A DNA stretch of 64,000 bases from Gammaproteobacteria bacterium (GCA_024640305.1 JAHEFG010000009.1:40394-104393); one strand, 5' to 3'; positions 16,601 to 26,837 are shown, counted from the first letter of the stretch. Numbers and translations: made by a program. The notes: generated by a model from the letters alone, not told the origin.

Positions 16601-17755
16601 GTGCGCTTGAAAAATTGTTATCGCACCAGTGATTTTCGACAATTGGCTAAACAACGTTTGCCGTCACCGATATTTCACTATATCGACGGTGGTTCTGATG
16701 ATGAAGTGACACTGGCGCGCAATACCAGCGCGTTCGATACAGTTGATCTGGTTCCGAATGTGCTTGCGGGTGTCTCCGATGTGGATCTGTCGGTTTCTGT
16801 GCTGGGACAGTCACTGGATATGCCGTTGTTCATGGCACCCACTGCGATGCAGCGATTGTTTCACCATGATGGCGAATTGGCACTGGCGCGGGCTGCTGAT
16901 GAGTACGGCACAATGTTCGGAATATCGACCATTGGCACGCGCAGCATCGAAGAAGTCGGCGCATACAATAGTGCTGCGAAGTTCTTTCAAATTTATGTTC
17001 ATCACGATCAGTCACTGACGTCGGATCTGATCGCACGCTGCAAAGCGTCAAATTTTGGCGCGCTGGCGCTCACTGTCGACACGGTAGTCGCCGGCAATCG
17101 TGAACGTGACTACTTAACCGGATTCACGACACCACCTAAACTGACGCCGAGGAGCTTGCTAAGTTTTGCTGCGCACCTGCGTTGGACATTCAATTATCTG
17201 TTGCGCGATTCACTTGATTTGCCCAACGTCTCCGGGTTCGGCAAGAACGGCAAAAGCGCACCGCCGTCCGTAATCGAATACATTAATACACAAATGAAGG
17301 GTTCGATTTCCTGGGATGACGCCGCAGCCATGATCGAGGAGTGGGGTGGTCCGTTCGCTATCAAGGGCGTGATGTCAGTGGACGACGCCAGGCGTTGTGT
17401 GGACATCGGCGCGAGCGCAATAATGATCTCGAATCACGGCGGCAGACAGCTGGACGGCTCACGTGCGCCGTTCGACCAACTTCAGGAAATTCTGGATGCG
17501 GTCGGTGGCGATATAGAGGTTATTGTCGATGGTGGTATTCGCCGGGGAACGCACGTTCTCAAAGCAATGGCTATGGGAGCAACGGCTTGTTCTGGCGGCC
17601 GAATGTATCTGTATGCTTTGGCCGGGGCGGGGTATCCGGGCGTGGCGAGGGCCATCGCTCTTCTGCGCGATGAACTGGTGCGCGATATGAAGTTAATGGG
17701 TTGCAGTTCACTACGGGATCTGAAGCCATCGATGCTGGCGGAGCGGCGCGCATGA
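16601..17755 (+). CDS. FMN-dependent alpha-hydroxy acid dehydrogenase (LldD-like)
   Basis: A 384-residue TIM-barrel flavoenzyme with a GTG start preceded by aaaaggagttg. The active-site signature SNHGGRQLDG contains the catalytic His279, and DGGIRRGTHVLKAMAMGA supplies the FMN-phosphate site. It oxidises an L-2-hydroxy acid such as L-lactate, mandelate or glycolate, passing electrons to the quinone pool (LldD type) or to oxygen. Substrate cannot be decided. The stretch SLLSFAAHLRWTFNYLL between residues 185 and 202 could be the membrane-contact segment seen in LldD-type enzymes. It is followed 27 bases later by a secreted sugar-dehydrogenase-like lipoprotein. Confidence 0.88.
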   Translation: MRLKNCYRTSDFRQLAKQRLPSPIFHYIDGGSDDEVTLARNTSAFDTVDLVPNVLAGVSDVDLSVSVLGQSLDMPLFMAPTAMQRLFHHDGELALARAADEYGTMFGISTIGTRSIEEVGAYNSAAKFFQIYVHHDQSLTSDLIARCKASNFGALALTVDTVVAGNRERDYLTGFTTPPKLTPRSLLSFAAHLRWTFNYLLRDSLDLPNVSGFGKNGKSAPPSVIEYINTQMKGSISWDDAAAMIEEWGGPFAIKGVMSVDDARRCVDIGASAIMISNHGGRQLDGSRAPFDQLQEILDAVGGDIEVIVDGGIRRGTHVLKAMAMGATACSGGRMYLYALAGAGYPGVARAIALLRDELVRDMKLMGCSSLRDLKPSMLAERRA

Positions 17756-17782
17756 TGCCAGGACATCGCGGAAACAGCTAAC

Positions 17783-20005
17783 GTGACTAGTCGCACCAAT
17801 CCGCTCACCATACCGTCGCTCCTTCTCATTGCGGGACTGGTCGGTGCGTGCGGTGGCGGCGGCGCAAAAACGCAAGGTAACCCGCCACCACAGCCACCAC
17901 CAGAAGTCGTCGGTCTGGATGCGCGGCCAGATAACCTGACCTGCGTGGCGCCTGCGCGGGCGTCGGTTGGGGCAGCGATTGACGTAACAGACGCATTTCC
18001 GGGTCTGCCAGCCATTGCACAGCCGGTTAAAGTGCTGGTAGAGCCGGTGGCAAATCCTCGCTGGTTCGTCTTGCGAAAGTCGGGGCAGCTCGTCGTGTTT
18101 GATCCGGATGCTGCGACCAGTTGGTCAACGTACGTCGATTTATCCGCTGTCGTCCGCGCTAATTCAGAAGGCGGCCTGCTGGGCATGGCATTCCATCCGG
18201 ATTATCCGGCGGTTGCGGAGATATTTCTTTACTACACCATCAACGGTCCAAGCACTGAAATGCAATCGGTAATCTCGCGGTTTATCCTCGATGACATAGT
18301 GTCACCGAGTGCCCCAGGTGCCGGAACTATCGAGGAAGTGATTCTCCAGGTCGACCAGTTCGCGAGCAATCACAACGGCGGAGACATTGCTTTTGGTGCA
18401 GATCGAATGCTCTACATTGGCTTTGGGGATGGTGGTGGTGGCGGCGATCCACAGGAGACCGGGCAGGACACCACTCGACTGCTCGGAGCTTTTCTGCGAA
18501 TCGATGTCATCGGCACGGGCACAGGCTACGATATTCCGGCGGGTAATCCGTTTGCTGGTAACGCGAAATGTGGGCCGGGGGTGAATGCCGCCAGTTGTCC
18601 GGAAATTTACGCCTGGGGAGTTCGCAACCCCTGGCGTTGGAGCTTCGATCCACCGACAGGCGATCTGTGGGCTGGCGATGTTGGTCAGGGCGCCTGGGAA
18701 GAAATCGATCAAATCGAAGCGGGAGGCAATTACGGTTGGGATTGCCGCGAAGGCGCGCACGATTTTGAGCTCAGTGGTTGCGCCGGACCGTTTATCGACC
18801 CCGTTTCCGAATACGCTCACACAAGCGGCAACGCTTCGATAACAGGGGGCTTCGTTTATCGCGGTACCAATATTCCGACGCTGCAGGGTCGCTATGTATT
18901 TGCGGACTTTGCATCGGGTCGAATCTGGGCACTGCAGTCGGATGGCATGGGCGGTTACACGAACGATGAGCTGCTCGTTTCGTCAACGCAGCCATCGTCA
19001 TTTGGTATTGATCAGGATGGTGAACTGTATTTCACGGACTATAACAATGGTCGCATCATGCGACTGGTGACGAGCGGTGGCGGTGCAGATCCTGTGCCTG
19101 AACTCCTGTCAGATTCCGGTTGCGTAGATCCGGCTGACATCACCCATCCGTACTCGGGCCTCGTTCCTTATGAGATCAATGCACCGTTCTGGTCCGACGG
19201 TGCAGCCAAAGACAGACATATTGGCTTGCCAAATAGCGCTACGATTTCTATCGACACCAATGACGACTGGGTTTTTCCTGCAGGCACTGTGCTTGTTAAG
19301 AACTTTCGCTTGAATGGTCGGCTCATCGAGACGCGCCATCTCATGCGGCATCCCGACGGAGTCTGGGCAGGTTACACCTACGAATGGAATGTGACCGAGA
19401 CTGAAGCAACACGAGTTCGCGGCGGCAAAACCGAGGTAATTGACGGCCAGAACTGGGTGTTTCCCGACGAGGCTGAATGCCTCCGTTGTCATACTAACGT
19501 GGCGACTGTCGCGCTGGGTCCGGAAACCGCACAGCTCAACCGTGATTTTACGTATCCGTCTACCGGTCGTACGCATAACCAATTAGAGACCCTTGACGCT
19601 ATTTCGATGTTCTCGTCACCGCTGCCCGGCGACCCGGCGACGTTGCCGGATATGCCGGATCCTGCGGACACAGCGGCCGATCTTGGTCAAAGAGCTCGCT
19701 CGTACCTGCACACAAACTGCTCGCAGTGTCACCAACCGGGAGGGCCGACACCGGTAAACATTGATCTACGCTATACAACGGAGTTGCCCGACACCAATGC
19801 CTGCAATGTTGTGCCTGACGCTGGTGGGCTTGGCATCATGATGCCGAGGATCATTGCCCCGGGCGACGCGGCAAGATCGGTGCTGGTAGAACGCGTCAGT
19901 CGACGCGATATTTTCGGCATGCCGACGCTTGGCTCGACGATACCGGACACAGCAGGTGTCGCGCTGCTTACTGATTGGGTGAACGGCCTGGTCAATTGCA
20001 ACTGA
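17783..20005 (+). CDS. dihaem lipoprotein with glucose/sorbosone dehydrogenase-like beta-propeller
   Basis: A 740-residue exported protein with a GTG start. The lipobox LVGAC puts the lipid on Cys23. Residues about 60-430 form a GSDH-type beta-propeller (HNGGDIAFGADRMLYIGFGD, then WGVRNPWRWSFDP), the fold of soluble PQQ-linked aldose and sorbosone dehydrogenases. The C-terminal part has two CxxCH haem c sites, Cys566-Cys569-His570 and Cys646-Cys649-His650, the second within NCSQCHQPGG. A fusion of a quinoprotein domain to haem c suggests a dehydrogenase that hands electrons straight to a cytochrome chain. The substrate is unknown. Whether PQQ is bound cannot be told from sequence. Confidence 0.82.
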   Translation: MTSRTNPLTIPSLLLIAGLVGACGGGGAKTQGNPPPQPPPEVVGLDARPDNLTCVAPARASVGAAIDVTDAFPGLPAIAQPVKVLVEPVANPRWFVLRKSGQLVVFDPDAATSWSTYVDLSAVVRANSEGGLLGMAFHPDYPAVAEIFLYYTINGPSTEMQSVISRFILDDIVSPSAPGAGTIEEVILQVDQFASNHNGGDIAFGADRMLYIGFGDGGGGGDPQETGQDTTRLLGAFLRIDVIGTGTGYDIPAGNPFAGNAKCGPGVNAASCPEIYAWGVRNPWRWSFDPPTGDLWAGDVGQGAWEEIDQIEAGGNYGWDCREGAHDFELSGCAGPFIDPVSEYAHTSGNASITGGFVYRGTNIPTLQGRYVFADFASGRIWALQSDGMGGYTNDELLVSSTQPSSFGIDQDGELYFTDYNNGRIMRLVTSGGGADPVPELLSDSGCVDPADITHPYSGLVPYEINAPFWSDGAAKDRHIGLPNSATISIDTNDDWVFPAGTVLVKNFRLNGRLIETRHLMRHPDGVWAGYTYEWNVTETEATRVRGGKTEVIDGQNWVFPDEAECLRCHTNVATVALGPETAQLNRDFTYPSTGRTHNQLETLDAISMFSSPLPGDPATLPDMPDPADTAADLGQRARSYLHTNCSQCHQPGGPTPVNIDLRYTTELPDTNACNVVPDAGGLGIMMPRIIAPGDAARSVLVERVSRRDIFGMPTLGSTIPDTAGVALLTDWVNGLVNCN

Positions 20006-20112
20006 TTTTTTGCGGAAATAGCGTTGCAAGTGCCCGTTTTCGTCGGTTTCTGTGACGCCAATCAAGTGAAATGAGGTCTCCAAAGCCCATACTTGTAACC
20101 ACTGGAGGCGCC

Positions 20113-20595
20113 ATGATTCGCATTCTCACGACAACTGTACTTTTGATCGGACTTTGCCTGACCGCAAACGCCGATGTGTGGAAGTGGAAAGACGCGCTCG
20201 GCAAGACCCATTTTGTCGATACACTGACTCCTATCTACACCTGGGTGGATGACGTCGGCAAGGTGCATTATGCCGACAAACCGGATCACGAAGATGCCGT
20301 TTCGGTCGAGCTTGTCTGGCACTCCAGCGGCACAATTGCCGACGTAAAAAATGCCGCGGATAGTCCTGATTCGGGCGGCTATGCCTTTCCCGGCGAGACC
20401 GCGGAAGAGCGGGCTGAGCGAGAGAAAGCCGAGGCTTACTATTGCAAGCGCGCGACTGAAATCTATGAGTCCTACCTGAATGCTCCGCAGCTCTATCGAA
20501 CAGGTGATGATGGCAAGCGAGAATACCTGGGCAAGAAGGAAGCAGCAGCCACAATCGCCGAGACCAAGGCCAAAAAAGACGAACTCTGCAGCTAG
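20113..20595 (+). CDS. small exported DUF4124 protein
   Basis: A 160-residue protein. The start at 20113 is chosen over an in-frame ATG at 20071 because it follows ggagg and opens a normal signal peptide (MIRILTTTVLLIGLCLTANA). Just after cleavage come two tandem copies of the DUF4124 motif: VWKWKDALGKTHFVD and YTWVDDVGKVHYAD. The rest is helical and charged, with two cysteines that could form a periplasmic disulfide. DUF4124 proteins are common in gammaproteobacteria and have no settled function. It stands alone between the dihaem lipoprotein gene and oadG. Confidence 0.72.
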   Translation: MIRILTTTVLLIGLCLTANADVWKWKDALGKTHFVDTLTPIYTWVDDVGKVHYADKPDHEDAVSVELVWHSSGTIADVKNAADSPDSGGYAFPGETAEERAEREKAEAYYCKRATEIYESYLNAPQLYRTGDDGKREYLGKKEAAATIAETKAKKDELCS

Positions 20596-20683
20596 CAACA
20601 GATCCTGTTATCCCGAATTATCCGGATTGCCACAGATCGTCGTCGGATCGCAATTTGGCACTTCATAGGTCAACCTAAACACG

Positions 20684-20689
20684 TATAAT
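20684..20689 (+). promoter_or_regulatory. oadG: possible sigma-70 -10 element upstream of oadGAB
   Basis: A perfect TATAAT lies 30 bases before the oadG ATG, in the only intergenic gap ahead of the operon. The best -35 at normal spacing is the weak ttcata at 20662-20667. The position suits a start point just before oadG. Confidence 0.4.
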
Positions 20690-20719
20690 TGGCCGTACGA
20701 TAATTCCCCGCGACTCGAC

Positions 20720-20926
20720 ATGACGAATAGCCTGATTGATGAAGGACTGAAACTGATGCTCGTTGGTATGGGCACCGTTTTCGTGTTCCTGACTGCACTC
20801 GTCATTGTCACTACCCTGATGTCTCGCCTCATCATGCGCTTTCAACCCAGGCCAATCGCATCAGACATTACGGATGAGGAAGTCGCAGCAATAAGCGCCG
20901 CGATCGCCCAGCACCGGCGTAAATAA
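20720..20926 (+). CDS. oadG: oxaloacetate decarboxylase gamma subunit (OadG)
   Basis: A 68-residue protein with a single N-terminal membrane helix (KLMLVGMGTVFVFLTALVIVTTLM, residues 11-34) and a short polar tail. GMGTVFVFL is the recognisable OadG core. The subunit holds the alpha and beta subunits together and helps insert zinc. This tail lacks the long proline-rich linker of the Klebsiella form. It precedes oadA by 15 bases in the usual gamma-alpha-beta order. Confidence 0.85.
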   Translation: MTNSLIDEGLKLMLVGMGTVFVFLTALVIVTTLMSRLIMRFQPRPIASDITDEEVAAISAAIAQHRRK

Positions 20927-20941
20927 ATCAGTGAAGGATGA

Positions 20942-22723
20942 ATGGAAATGAGTGACATGGGTCCACTTGGAATCACGGAAGTTGTCTTGAGGGATGGTCA
21001 TCAGAGTTTGTTGGCTACACGCATGCGCATCGACGATATGTTGCCGATTTGCGAAAAACTCGATCAGGTAGGCTTCTGGTCGCTGGAGAGTTGGGGCGGT
21101 GCGACTTTTGATTCCTGCATTCGCTATCTTGGTGAAGATCCCTGGGAACGAATCCGTCGATTCAAGGCTGCAATGCCGAATACGCCGCAACAGATGTTGT
21201 TCCGCGGCCAGAGCATTCTCGGTTATCGGCACTATGCAGATGACCTCGTCGAAAAGTTCGTCGAACGAGCGGCTACGAATGGCGTGGACGTATTTCGTAT
21301 TTTTGATGCGCTCAATGACATGCGGAATCTCGAGACCGCGGTCAAGGCAACCATAGCCGTTGAGAAGCACGCGCAAGGAACGCTTTCCTACACAGTGAGT
21401 CCTGTCCACACGATAGAGTTGTGGGTTGACCTCGGTAAACAGGTCGAAGACATGGGTGCACACTCTATCTGCGTCAAAGATATGGCCGGACTACTCAGGC
21501 CGTACGTTGCTTTTGATCTTATTAGTCGGCTTAAAGAGGCCGTCGATATCCCTATCCACTTGCACTGTCATGCGACAACCGGCATGTCGACGGCGACCTG
21601 TGTGAAAGCGGCAGAGGCAGGAGTTGACAGGATAGATACTTCAGTCTCGTCGATGAGCATGACCTACGGCCATTCGCCGACGGAATCACTGGTCGCAATT
21701 CTCGAGGGAACCGAACGAGCAACAGGCCTTGATCTACCGCTGCTGGAGGAGATATCCGCCTATTTTCGGGACGTGCGCAAAAAGTACGCGAAATTCGAAG
21801 GCGGGCTTAAAGGCGTTGATTCTCGAATTCTCATTGCCCAGGTGCCCGGTGGCATGCTGACCAACCTGGAGGGCCAGCTGCGAGAGCAGAATGCCAGCGA
21901 CAAGCTCGATGAGGTTCTCGATGAGATTCCACGAGTGCGTGAGGATCTTGGCATGCTGCCACTCGTAACACCGACGTCACAAATCGTCGGGACCCAGGCG
22001 GTCATTAACGTATTGTCGGGACAGCGCTATGCAAATATCACCAAGGAAACATCGGGCGTCCTCAAGGGCGAGTACGGTGCCACACCGGTAGCGGTTAACG
22101 CTGAATTGCAGGCGCGAGTGCTCGAAGGAGCCGAGCCGGTCGTTGGTAGGCCGGGAGACCTGCTTGAGCCGGAAGTCGATCGTCAGACTGAGGAACTGTC
22201 GCGAATAGCGACGGAAAAGGGCATGCGCCTGGCCACCGATGTTATCGACGATGTGCTCACCTATGCGTTGTTTCCGCAGATAGGCCTGAAATTCCTGGAG
22301 AATCGCGATAATCCAGCTGCATTCGAGCCGCTGCCTGACGTAGCTGCGGCGCCCGTGGCGCCGCCGGATGCGGGTGGTGGCGCAACTGGCGCGTGCGTCT
22401 ATTCTGTTCGTATTAACGGCAAGAGCTACACGGTGGAGGTTGCTGAAAGCGGTCAGTTATCGAGCGTGCAGCCTGCGGCCGTTGCTTCGCCGGCGCCATC
22501 TGCGGTGTCCGGAGATGCCGTCAAGGCAGTGTTAGCTGGCAATATTTTCAAGGTTCATGTGCAACCGGGTGACATTGTCGAGGAAGGCCAACCGCTGATC
22601 GTGGTCGAGGCCATGAAAATGGAAACGGCGATTGCGGCACCCAAGGCCGGGACGATTACGGACGTATTTGTCGCCGAAGGTGATGCTGTCGCTGTCGGAG
22701 ACCAGCTCGTTGCAATCGGCTGA
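20942..22723 (+). CDS. oadA: oxaloacetate decarboxylase alpha subunit (OadA), biotin carboxyltransferase
   Basis: A 593-residue protein of normal length for the family. The N-terminal carboxyltransferase domain opens with [18 protein letters not shown] and holds the metal-site segment [10 protein letters not shown]. The middle is the conserved PYC/OADA domain, then an Ala/Pro/Gly linker (residues 465-530), then the biotinyl domain with EAMKME, whose lysine carries biotin. It removes the carboxyl group of oxaloacetate and passes it to biotin for release by OadB, coupled to Na+ export. ATGs at 20942 and 20948 are both possible. With OadG and OadB adjacent, a Na+-pumping decarboxylase is far more likely than pyruvate carboxylase subunit B. 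Confidence 0.93.
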   Translation: MEMSDMGPLGITEVVLRDGHQSLLATRMRIDDMLPICEKLDQVGFWSLESWGGATFDSCIRYLGEDPWERIRRFKAAMPNTPQQMLFRGQSILGYRHYADDLVEKFVERAATNGVDVFRIFDALNDMRNLETAVKATIAVEKHAQGTLSYTVSPVHTIELWVDLGKQVEDMGAHSICVKDMAGLLRPYVAFDLISRLKEAVDIPIHLHCHATTGMSTATCVKAAEAGVDRIDTSVSSMSMTYGHSPTESLVAILEGTERATGLDLPLLEEISAYFRDVRKKYAKFEGGLKGVDSRILIAQVPGGMLTNLEGQLREQNASDKLDEVLDEIPRVREDLGMLPLVTPTSQIVGTQAVINVLSGQRYANITKETSGVLKGEYGATPVAVNAELQARVLEGAEPVVGRPGDLLEPEVDRQTEELSRIATEKGMRLATDVIDDVLTYALFPQIGLKFLENRDNPAAFEPLPDVAAAPVAPPDAGGGATGACVYSVRINGKSYTVEVAESGQLSSVQPAAVASPAPSAVSGDAVKAVLAGNIFKVHVQPGDIVEEGQPLIVVEAMKMETAIAAPKAGTITDVFVAEGDAVAVGDQLVAIG

Positions 22724-22726
22724 CGC

Positions 22727-23857
22727 ATGGAGATGATCGAACAAATATGGCACGGCTCGGGCCTCTATCAAATATCGATAGGGCAGGCAGCAATGCTCGT
22801 TATTTGTCTGCTGTTACTGTACCTCGGTATCGTCAGGAAATTCGAGCCGCTATTGCTCGTGACCATTGGTTTCGGTGGGTTGCTCTCGAATATTCCTGGC
22901 GTTGAAATAGCGACGGGTGAAGGTCTTCTGCACCTGACATATGTTGTCGGTATCGAGACCGGGGCATTTCCGTTAATCATCTTCATGGGCGTTGGCGCGC
23001 TTACGGACTTTGGGCCGCTGCTCGCCAACCCACGCACCCTGTTCCTTGGTGCCGCAGCTCAGTTTGGAATCTTCGCGACCCTGATTGGTGCGCTGGGATT
23101 GACATCGCTTGGCGTGATGGACTTTTCCGTTCGCGAAGCGGCAGCAATAGGCATCATTGGTGGTGCTGACGGACCGACTGCTATCTACGTCGCGGGCAAG
23201 CTCGCGCCAGAACTGCTGGGCGCCATTGCCGTTGCTGCCTATTCGTACATGGCACTTGTGCCGCTCATTCAGCCGCCCATTATGAAAGCGCTGACAACAG
23301 AGGCTGAACGCAAAATAGAGATGCGGCAGCTGCGCGACGTTTCAAAAGCCGAGCGAATCATCTTCCCGCTGGTTCTGTTGCTGCTGGTTGCCTTGTTGTT
23401 GCCGTCCGCAGCTCCTTTGCTCGGCATGCTTTGTTTCGGTAATTTGATGCGCGAATGTGGTGTCGTGGATCGCCTGTCCAATACTACTCAGAATGCGTTG
23501 ATCAATATTGTCACGATCTTTCTCGGTCTGGCCGTTGGCTCCAAGCTCAGCGCGGAACAGTTTTTGGTGCCGAGCACTCTCGGTATTCTCCTGCTGGGTA
23601 TGGTCGCATTCGCGATTGGCACAGCCAGTGGCGTGCTGATGGGCAAGCTACTGAACAGGGTATCAAGCAATCCGATTAACCCTCTGATCGGTGCAGCCGG
23701 TGTTTCCGCTGTTCCGATGGCCGCGCGTGTTGCGAACAAAGTGGGCCTGGATGCGAACCCTCACAATATTCTCCTGATGCACGCGATGGGCCCTAATGTC
23801 GCCGGAGTCATTGGCTCGGCGGTCGCGGCTGGCGTCATGATAATGTTGCTGTCCTGA
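22727..23857 (+). CDS. oadB: oxaloacetate decarboxylase beta subunit (OadB), Na+ pump
   Basis: A 376-residue protein with about ten membrane helices. The segment [20 protein letters not shown] contains the aspartate that binds Na+ and takes part in proton uptake in OadB. It decarboxylates carboxybiotin and exports Na+. Its ATG lies 3 bases after the oadA stop. The complex lets the cell build a sodium gradient from oxaloacetate, in keeping with a marine life style. The gene ends 15 bases before the converging histidine kinase gene. Confidence 0.94.
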   Translation: MEMIEQIWHGSGLYQISIGQAAMLVICLLLLYLGIVRKFEPLLLVTIGFGGLLSNIPGVEIATGEGLLHLTYVVGIETGAFPLIIFMGVGALTDFGPLLANPRTLFLGAAAQFGIFATLIGALGLTSLGVMDFSVREAAAIGIIGGADGPTAIYVAGKLAPELLGAIAVAAYSYMALVPLIQPPIMKALTTEAERKIEMRQLRDVSKAERIIFPLVLLLLVALLLPSAAPLLGMLCFGNLMRECGVVDRLSNTTQNALINIVTIFLGLAVGSKLSAEQFLVPSTLGILLLGMVAFAIGTASGVLMGKLLNRVSSNPINPLIGAAGVSAVPMAARVANKVGLDANPHNILLMHAMGPNVAGVIGSAVAAGVMIMLLS

Positions 23858-23872
23858 ACAGCGTTGGGGTAT

Positions 23873-25225
23873 TTAGAAAATCAGACTGAGCCGGGCACCA
23901 CCGGTTGCGCTTGTTCCTAATGTTACAAATCCGCTGTGCGCAATCATGATCTGTCGCGCCAGCGCCAGACCGACGCCAGAGCCTTCTTCTTTCGTCGTAA
24001 AGAACGGTACAAAGATCTTGTTCGCCATGTCGGCCGGGACGCCCGGGCCGTTGTCAGATACTTCGAGAACCACGTTTCCCCTTTGATTCATGCGGCCAAC
24101 GATCTGGATGTCTGGCTGTGATACATCGGCGGTAGCCTGCACAGCGTTGCGCAGCAAGTTAAGCAAAACCGGTTCGACCAGGTCGCGGTCGGCATACACA
24201 TCGAGGCCTGGCGGTGTAACCGTGACAGAGAAGGCTACCTCGCCATCGGGCCACTCCGCCGCGGACAAACGGCTGACTGCGTCGAAGAGTTCTGAGACAG
24301 CGATCCGCTTTTTCTCCGCTGGAGCAAGGCGTGTCAGCTGCCGGTAGCTATCAACGAACTGGACGAGGCTATCAGAGCGACGCGCTACTGTTCCTATTGC
24401 ACTGTGCAGGTCTTCCAGGTCTGAAGCTATGGGATCGTCGCGCTCGTATTTGTCACGCACGTCCTCGATCAGCTCTGTCGCAGTCATTGCCAGGGACGTA
24501 ACAGGCGTTATCGAATTCATTATTTCGTGAGTCAGGACACGCACGAGATCTTGCCAGGCCTGCGCCTGCGTGACGTCAAGTTCGGACTGAATATCCTGCA
24601 GTGATATTAGCCGGTCTCGCTCGCCGGCGGTAACGATCTCGGTAGTAGCGAGCGTCAGCCGGTATTCAATGTCTTCCACAGCAAATGTCACAAGCTCTCT
24701 GCGCCCTGGCACCGCATCTGCAACCGAGTCGCCGAAGCTCGTGCCGAACTGTCTCAGGTCATTCAACCTGGTGACATGTGCTGCGCCAAAGAGCCGTCTT
24801 GCTGCATTGTTTTGCAGAGTGACCGTGTCGTCATTATGGATCGTTAATAAGGGTACAGGAATGTGCTCAACCAGCGCGCGAAGATGCTTCAGGTCGGCTT
24901 CCTGGTCGGCTCGCTTGATGCGAAGCCTTTCGAGAATGTCGGAAAACGCCTGTCCGAGCGGACCGAAGCCTGCACCAATATCCTCAAATTCGAAGCGTTG
25001 GGAGAAATCGGCATAGCGTGCGGCATCGAGAAATCGTGTCACCTCCTTATTGGTGCGGTAAACGTGACGCCAAAGCTCGGCGGCTGTAGCAACGAATATC
25101 ACGGCGACGATGATTGTTGCTGCTATGAAGCCCGGCATCAGGAGTAGCCAAATCAGCAACGCCATGGAAAAGCCAACCAGGATCAAGCGAGCGGCGAGGA
25201 GAACGGAAAATTGTCTATAAGCCAT
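23873..25225 (-). CDS. NtrY-like sensor histidine kinase
   Basis: A 450-residue inner-membrane kinase. Two close hydrophobic segments (LILVGFSMALLIWLLLM and IAATIIVAVIFVATAAELW) anchor it with almost no periplasmic loop. A HAMP-like segment and a PAS-like domain (residues 95-200) follow, then the H-box LTHEIMNSITP with the phosphorylated histidine and the ATP-binding N, G1 and G2 boxes (NLLRNAVQA, DNGPGVP, GSGVGLALA). The start at 25225 is preferred over 25255 because it opens with MAYRQF; it overlaps the regulator's stop by 11 bases. Lack of a sensor loop suggests that it senses the membrane itself or a cytoplasmic cue. Its partner is the adjacent NtrC-type regulator. Confidence 0.87.
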   Translation of the reverse strand: MAYRQFSVLLAARLILVGFSMALLIWLLLMPGFIAATIIVAVIFVATAAELWRHVYRTNKEVTRFLDAARYADFSQRFEFEDIGAGFGPLGQAFSDILERLRIKRADQEADLKHLRALVEHIPVPLLTIHNDDTVTLQNNAARRLFGAAHVTRLNDLRQFGTSFGDSVADAVPGRRELVTFAVEDIEYRLTLATTEIVTAGERDRLISLQDIQSELDVTQAQAWQDLVRVLTHEIMNSITPVTSLAMTATELIEDVRDKYERDDPIASDLEDLHSAIGTVARRSDSLVQFVDSYRQLTRLAPAEKKRIAVSELFDAVSRLSAAEWPDGEVAFSVTVTPPGLDVYADRDLVEPVLLNLLRNAVQATADVSQPDIQIVGRMNQRGNVVLEVSDNGPGVPADMANKIFVPFFTTKEEGSGVGLALARQIMIAHSGFVTLGTSATGGARLSLIF

Positions 25226-26603
25226 GTTTTTCCATTCTGCGGTAGAGCGATGCACGGGTAAGTCCTAGCTCTTTTGCTGTGCGCGATATATTGAATCCGT
25301 GTTTGAGAAGAGCTTTGCTAATCGCGTCTCGTTCCATCTGGTCGAGGTTAAGTACCGTGGGGATTGGCGTTGCCGCGCTTGCAATGGGATTGGCAGCATC
25401 GTCATCAAGCTGTAAATCGCCGGGGGTGAGAATGCTGCCATCAGCCAGGATCACGGCTCTTTCAACCGCGTGCCGGAGAGCACGGACATTGCCCGGCCAG
25501 TCATAGTCGATAATCGCCTCTTCTGCGGCGCGCGAAAATATCCTGGCCTTCTTGCCGTACTTTCGCGAGTAGATCTCAACGTAGTGGTTGGCGATGGGCA
25601 GGATATCGTCTCTTCGTTCGCGCAGCGGCGGAATAGTTATTTCAACGGTGTTCAGCCGGAACAATAGATCGGGACGAAATCGCTCTGGATTACGCAGTAC
25701 ATCGGCAGAAACATTGGTTGCCGATACCACTCTTACATCGATAGCCTGCGACTTGTCTGACCCCACCGGCGTAACCTTGCGTTGCTCCAGGGCGCTCAGG
25801 AGTTTTGCCTGCAAATACAATGGCAAATTGCCAACCTCGTCAAGGAAGAGCGTGCCGCCATTCGCGGCCTGAAAACGACCGAGTCGATCGCTGTTTGCGC
25901 CGGTGAATGCACCTTTCTTGTGACCAAACAGTTCGGATTCGAAGAGCGACTCACTTATCGAACCCAGATCGACCGCCAGAAAAACTTCTTCGGCGCGTGC
26001 GGATTTTCTGTGTAATTCGCGAGCAATGAGTTCTTTGCCGGTGCCGTTCTCGCCGAGTATCAGGACATTGGCATCTGTCGGAGCAGACCTGTCGACAAGT
26101 GACAAGACATTCTGCATCTCGACCGACTCGGATACGATTGTGAAGCCGCTCGTCGCCGTGGCTCCCGCCAGCACCCGATTGGCGCCGCGTAGAGTCTCGG
26201 TCTCGATCCTGCTGCGATGTAGCTCGACTGCTGCAGAAATGGTCGCGACAACCTTCTCGTTTTGCCACGGCTTCGCAACGAAGTCAGTAGCGCCACGTTT
26301 CATTGCTTCCACAACGGTATCTACGCTGCCGTGCGCGGTAATCATTACGACGACCATGTGTGGGTCAATTTCCAGTATCCGGGCAAGCCAGTCGAATCCC
26401 TGCTGACCGGAGGACTCGCCGGGTCCGAAATTCATATCCAGCAGGACCGCATCGAAATCGTGCTCGTCGAGAAGCTGTGGAATGTCCCGCGGGTTCCGGC
26501 ACGTGATTACTTCACTGCACGACCTGCGGAGTAATAGTCGCCCGGCGGTCAGAATATCTTCATCATCATCGACGATCAGGATGTTGCCGGTCTTGTCGCT
26601 CAC
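25215..26603 (-). CDS. NtrC-family sigma-54 response regulator
   Basis: A 462-residue protein with all three domains. The receiver (residues 7-122) has the acidic pocket VDDDED and phospho-acceptor Asp56. The AAA+ domain has Walker A GENGTGKE, the sigma-54 contact loop GAFTGA and Walker B GGTLFLDEVG. The C-terminus is a Fis-type helix-turn-helix (NISRTAKELGLTRASLYRRM). The intact GAFTGA loop means that it can activate sigma-54 promoters. Such a promoter and two enhancer-like dyads lie in the 234-base gap upstream, so it very likely drives the divergent ABC operon. One dyad lies 16 bases from its own start, which would allow autoregulation. Confidence 0.92.
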   Translation of the reverse strand: MSDKTGNILIVDDDEDILTAGRLLLRRSCSEVITCRNPRDIPQLLDEHDFDAVLLDMNFGPGESSGQQGFDWLARILEIDPHMVVVMITAHGSVDTVVEAMKRGATDFVAKPWQNEKVVATISAAVELHRSRIETETLRGANRVLAGATATSGFTIVSESVEMQNVLSLVDRSAPTDANVLILGENGTGKELIARELHRKSARAEEVFLAVDLGSISESLFESELFGHKKGAFTGANSDRLGRFQAANGGTLFLDEVGNLPLYLQAKLLSALEQRKVTPVGSDKSQAIDVRVVSATNVSADVLRNPERFRPDLLFRLNTVEITIPPLRERRDDILPIANHYVEIYSRKYGKKARIFSRAAEEAIIDYDWPGNVRALRHAVERAVILADGSILTPGDLQLDDDAANPIASAATPIPTVLNLDQMERDAISKALLKHGFNISRTAKELGLTRASLYRRMEKHGL

Positions 26604-26618
26604 GATACCTCCAGGAAC

Positions 26619-26655
26619 TGTCCGAAATCGTACACTAACTGTTCGAATCCGTACA
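26619..26655. promoter_or_regulatory. two tandem enhancer-like dyads for the NtrC-type regulator
   Basis: Two similar 16-base imperfect palindromes, TGTCCGAAATCGTACA (26619-26634) and TGTTCGAATCCGTACA (26640-26655), start exactly 21 bp apart, two turns of the helix. Both share TGTnCGA and CGTACA. They lie 70-105 bases upstream of the predicted sigma-54 promoter, a normal distance for NtrC-type activators, and just upstream of the regulator's own start. Confidence 0.7.
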
Positions 26656-26707
26656 ACCCAACGTCAACACAAAATTATAACTCGCTGTAAAAACAGGTAC
26701 TTAGAAG

Positions 26708-26725
26708 TTGGCACGGGACTTGCTA
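26708..26725 (+). promoter_or_regulatory. sigma-54 (-24/-12) promoter of the ABC export operon
   Basis: The sequence TTGGCACGGGACTTGCTA matches the sigma-54 consensus (TGGCACN5TTGCW) at every key base. The GG (26710-26711) and GC (26722-26723) are 12 bases apart, as required. Transcription should start near 26734. This rules out the in-frame ATG at 26727 as the start of the adaptor gene and supports the ATG at 26838. Confidence 0.85.
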
Positions 26726-26837
26726 TATGTGTTGTAACCGGATGATTAACAGAACAGGGCGAAACATTGTCGTGACCAGTATCAGCAAATTATCTACTTC
26801 GCAGCAGAGAGAGGGCCTCAATTTATCGGGTCACGGG

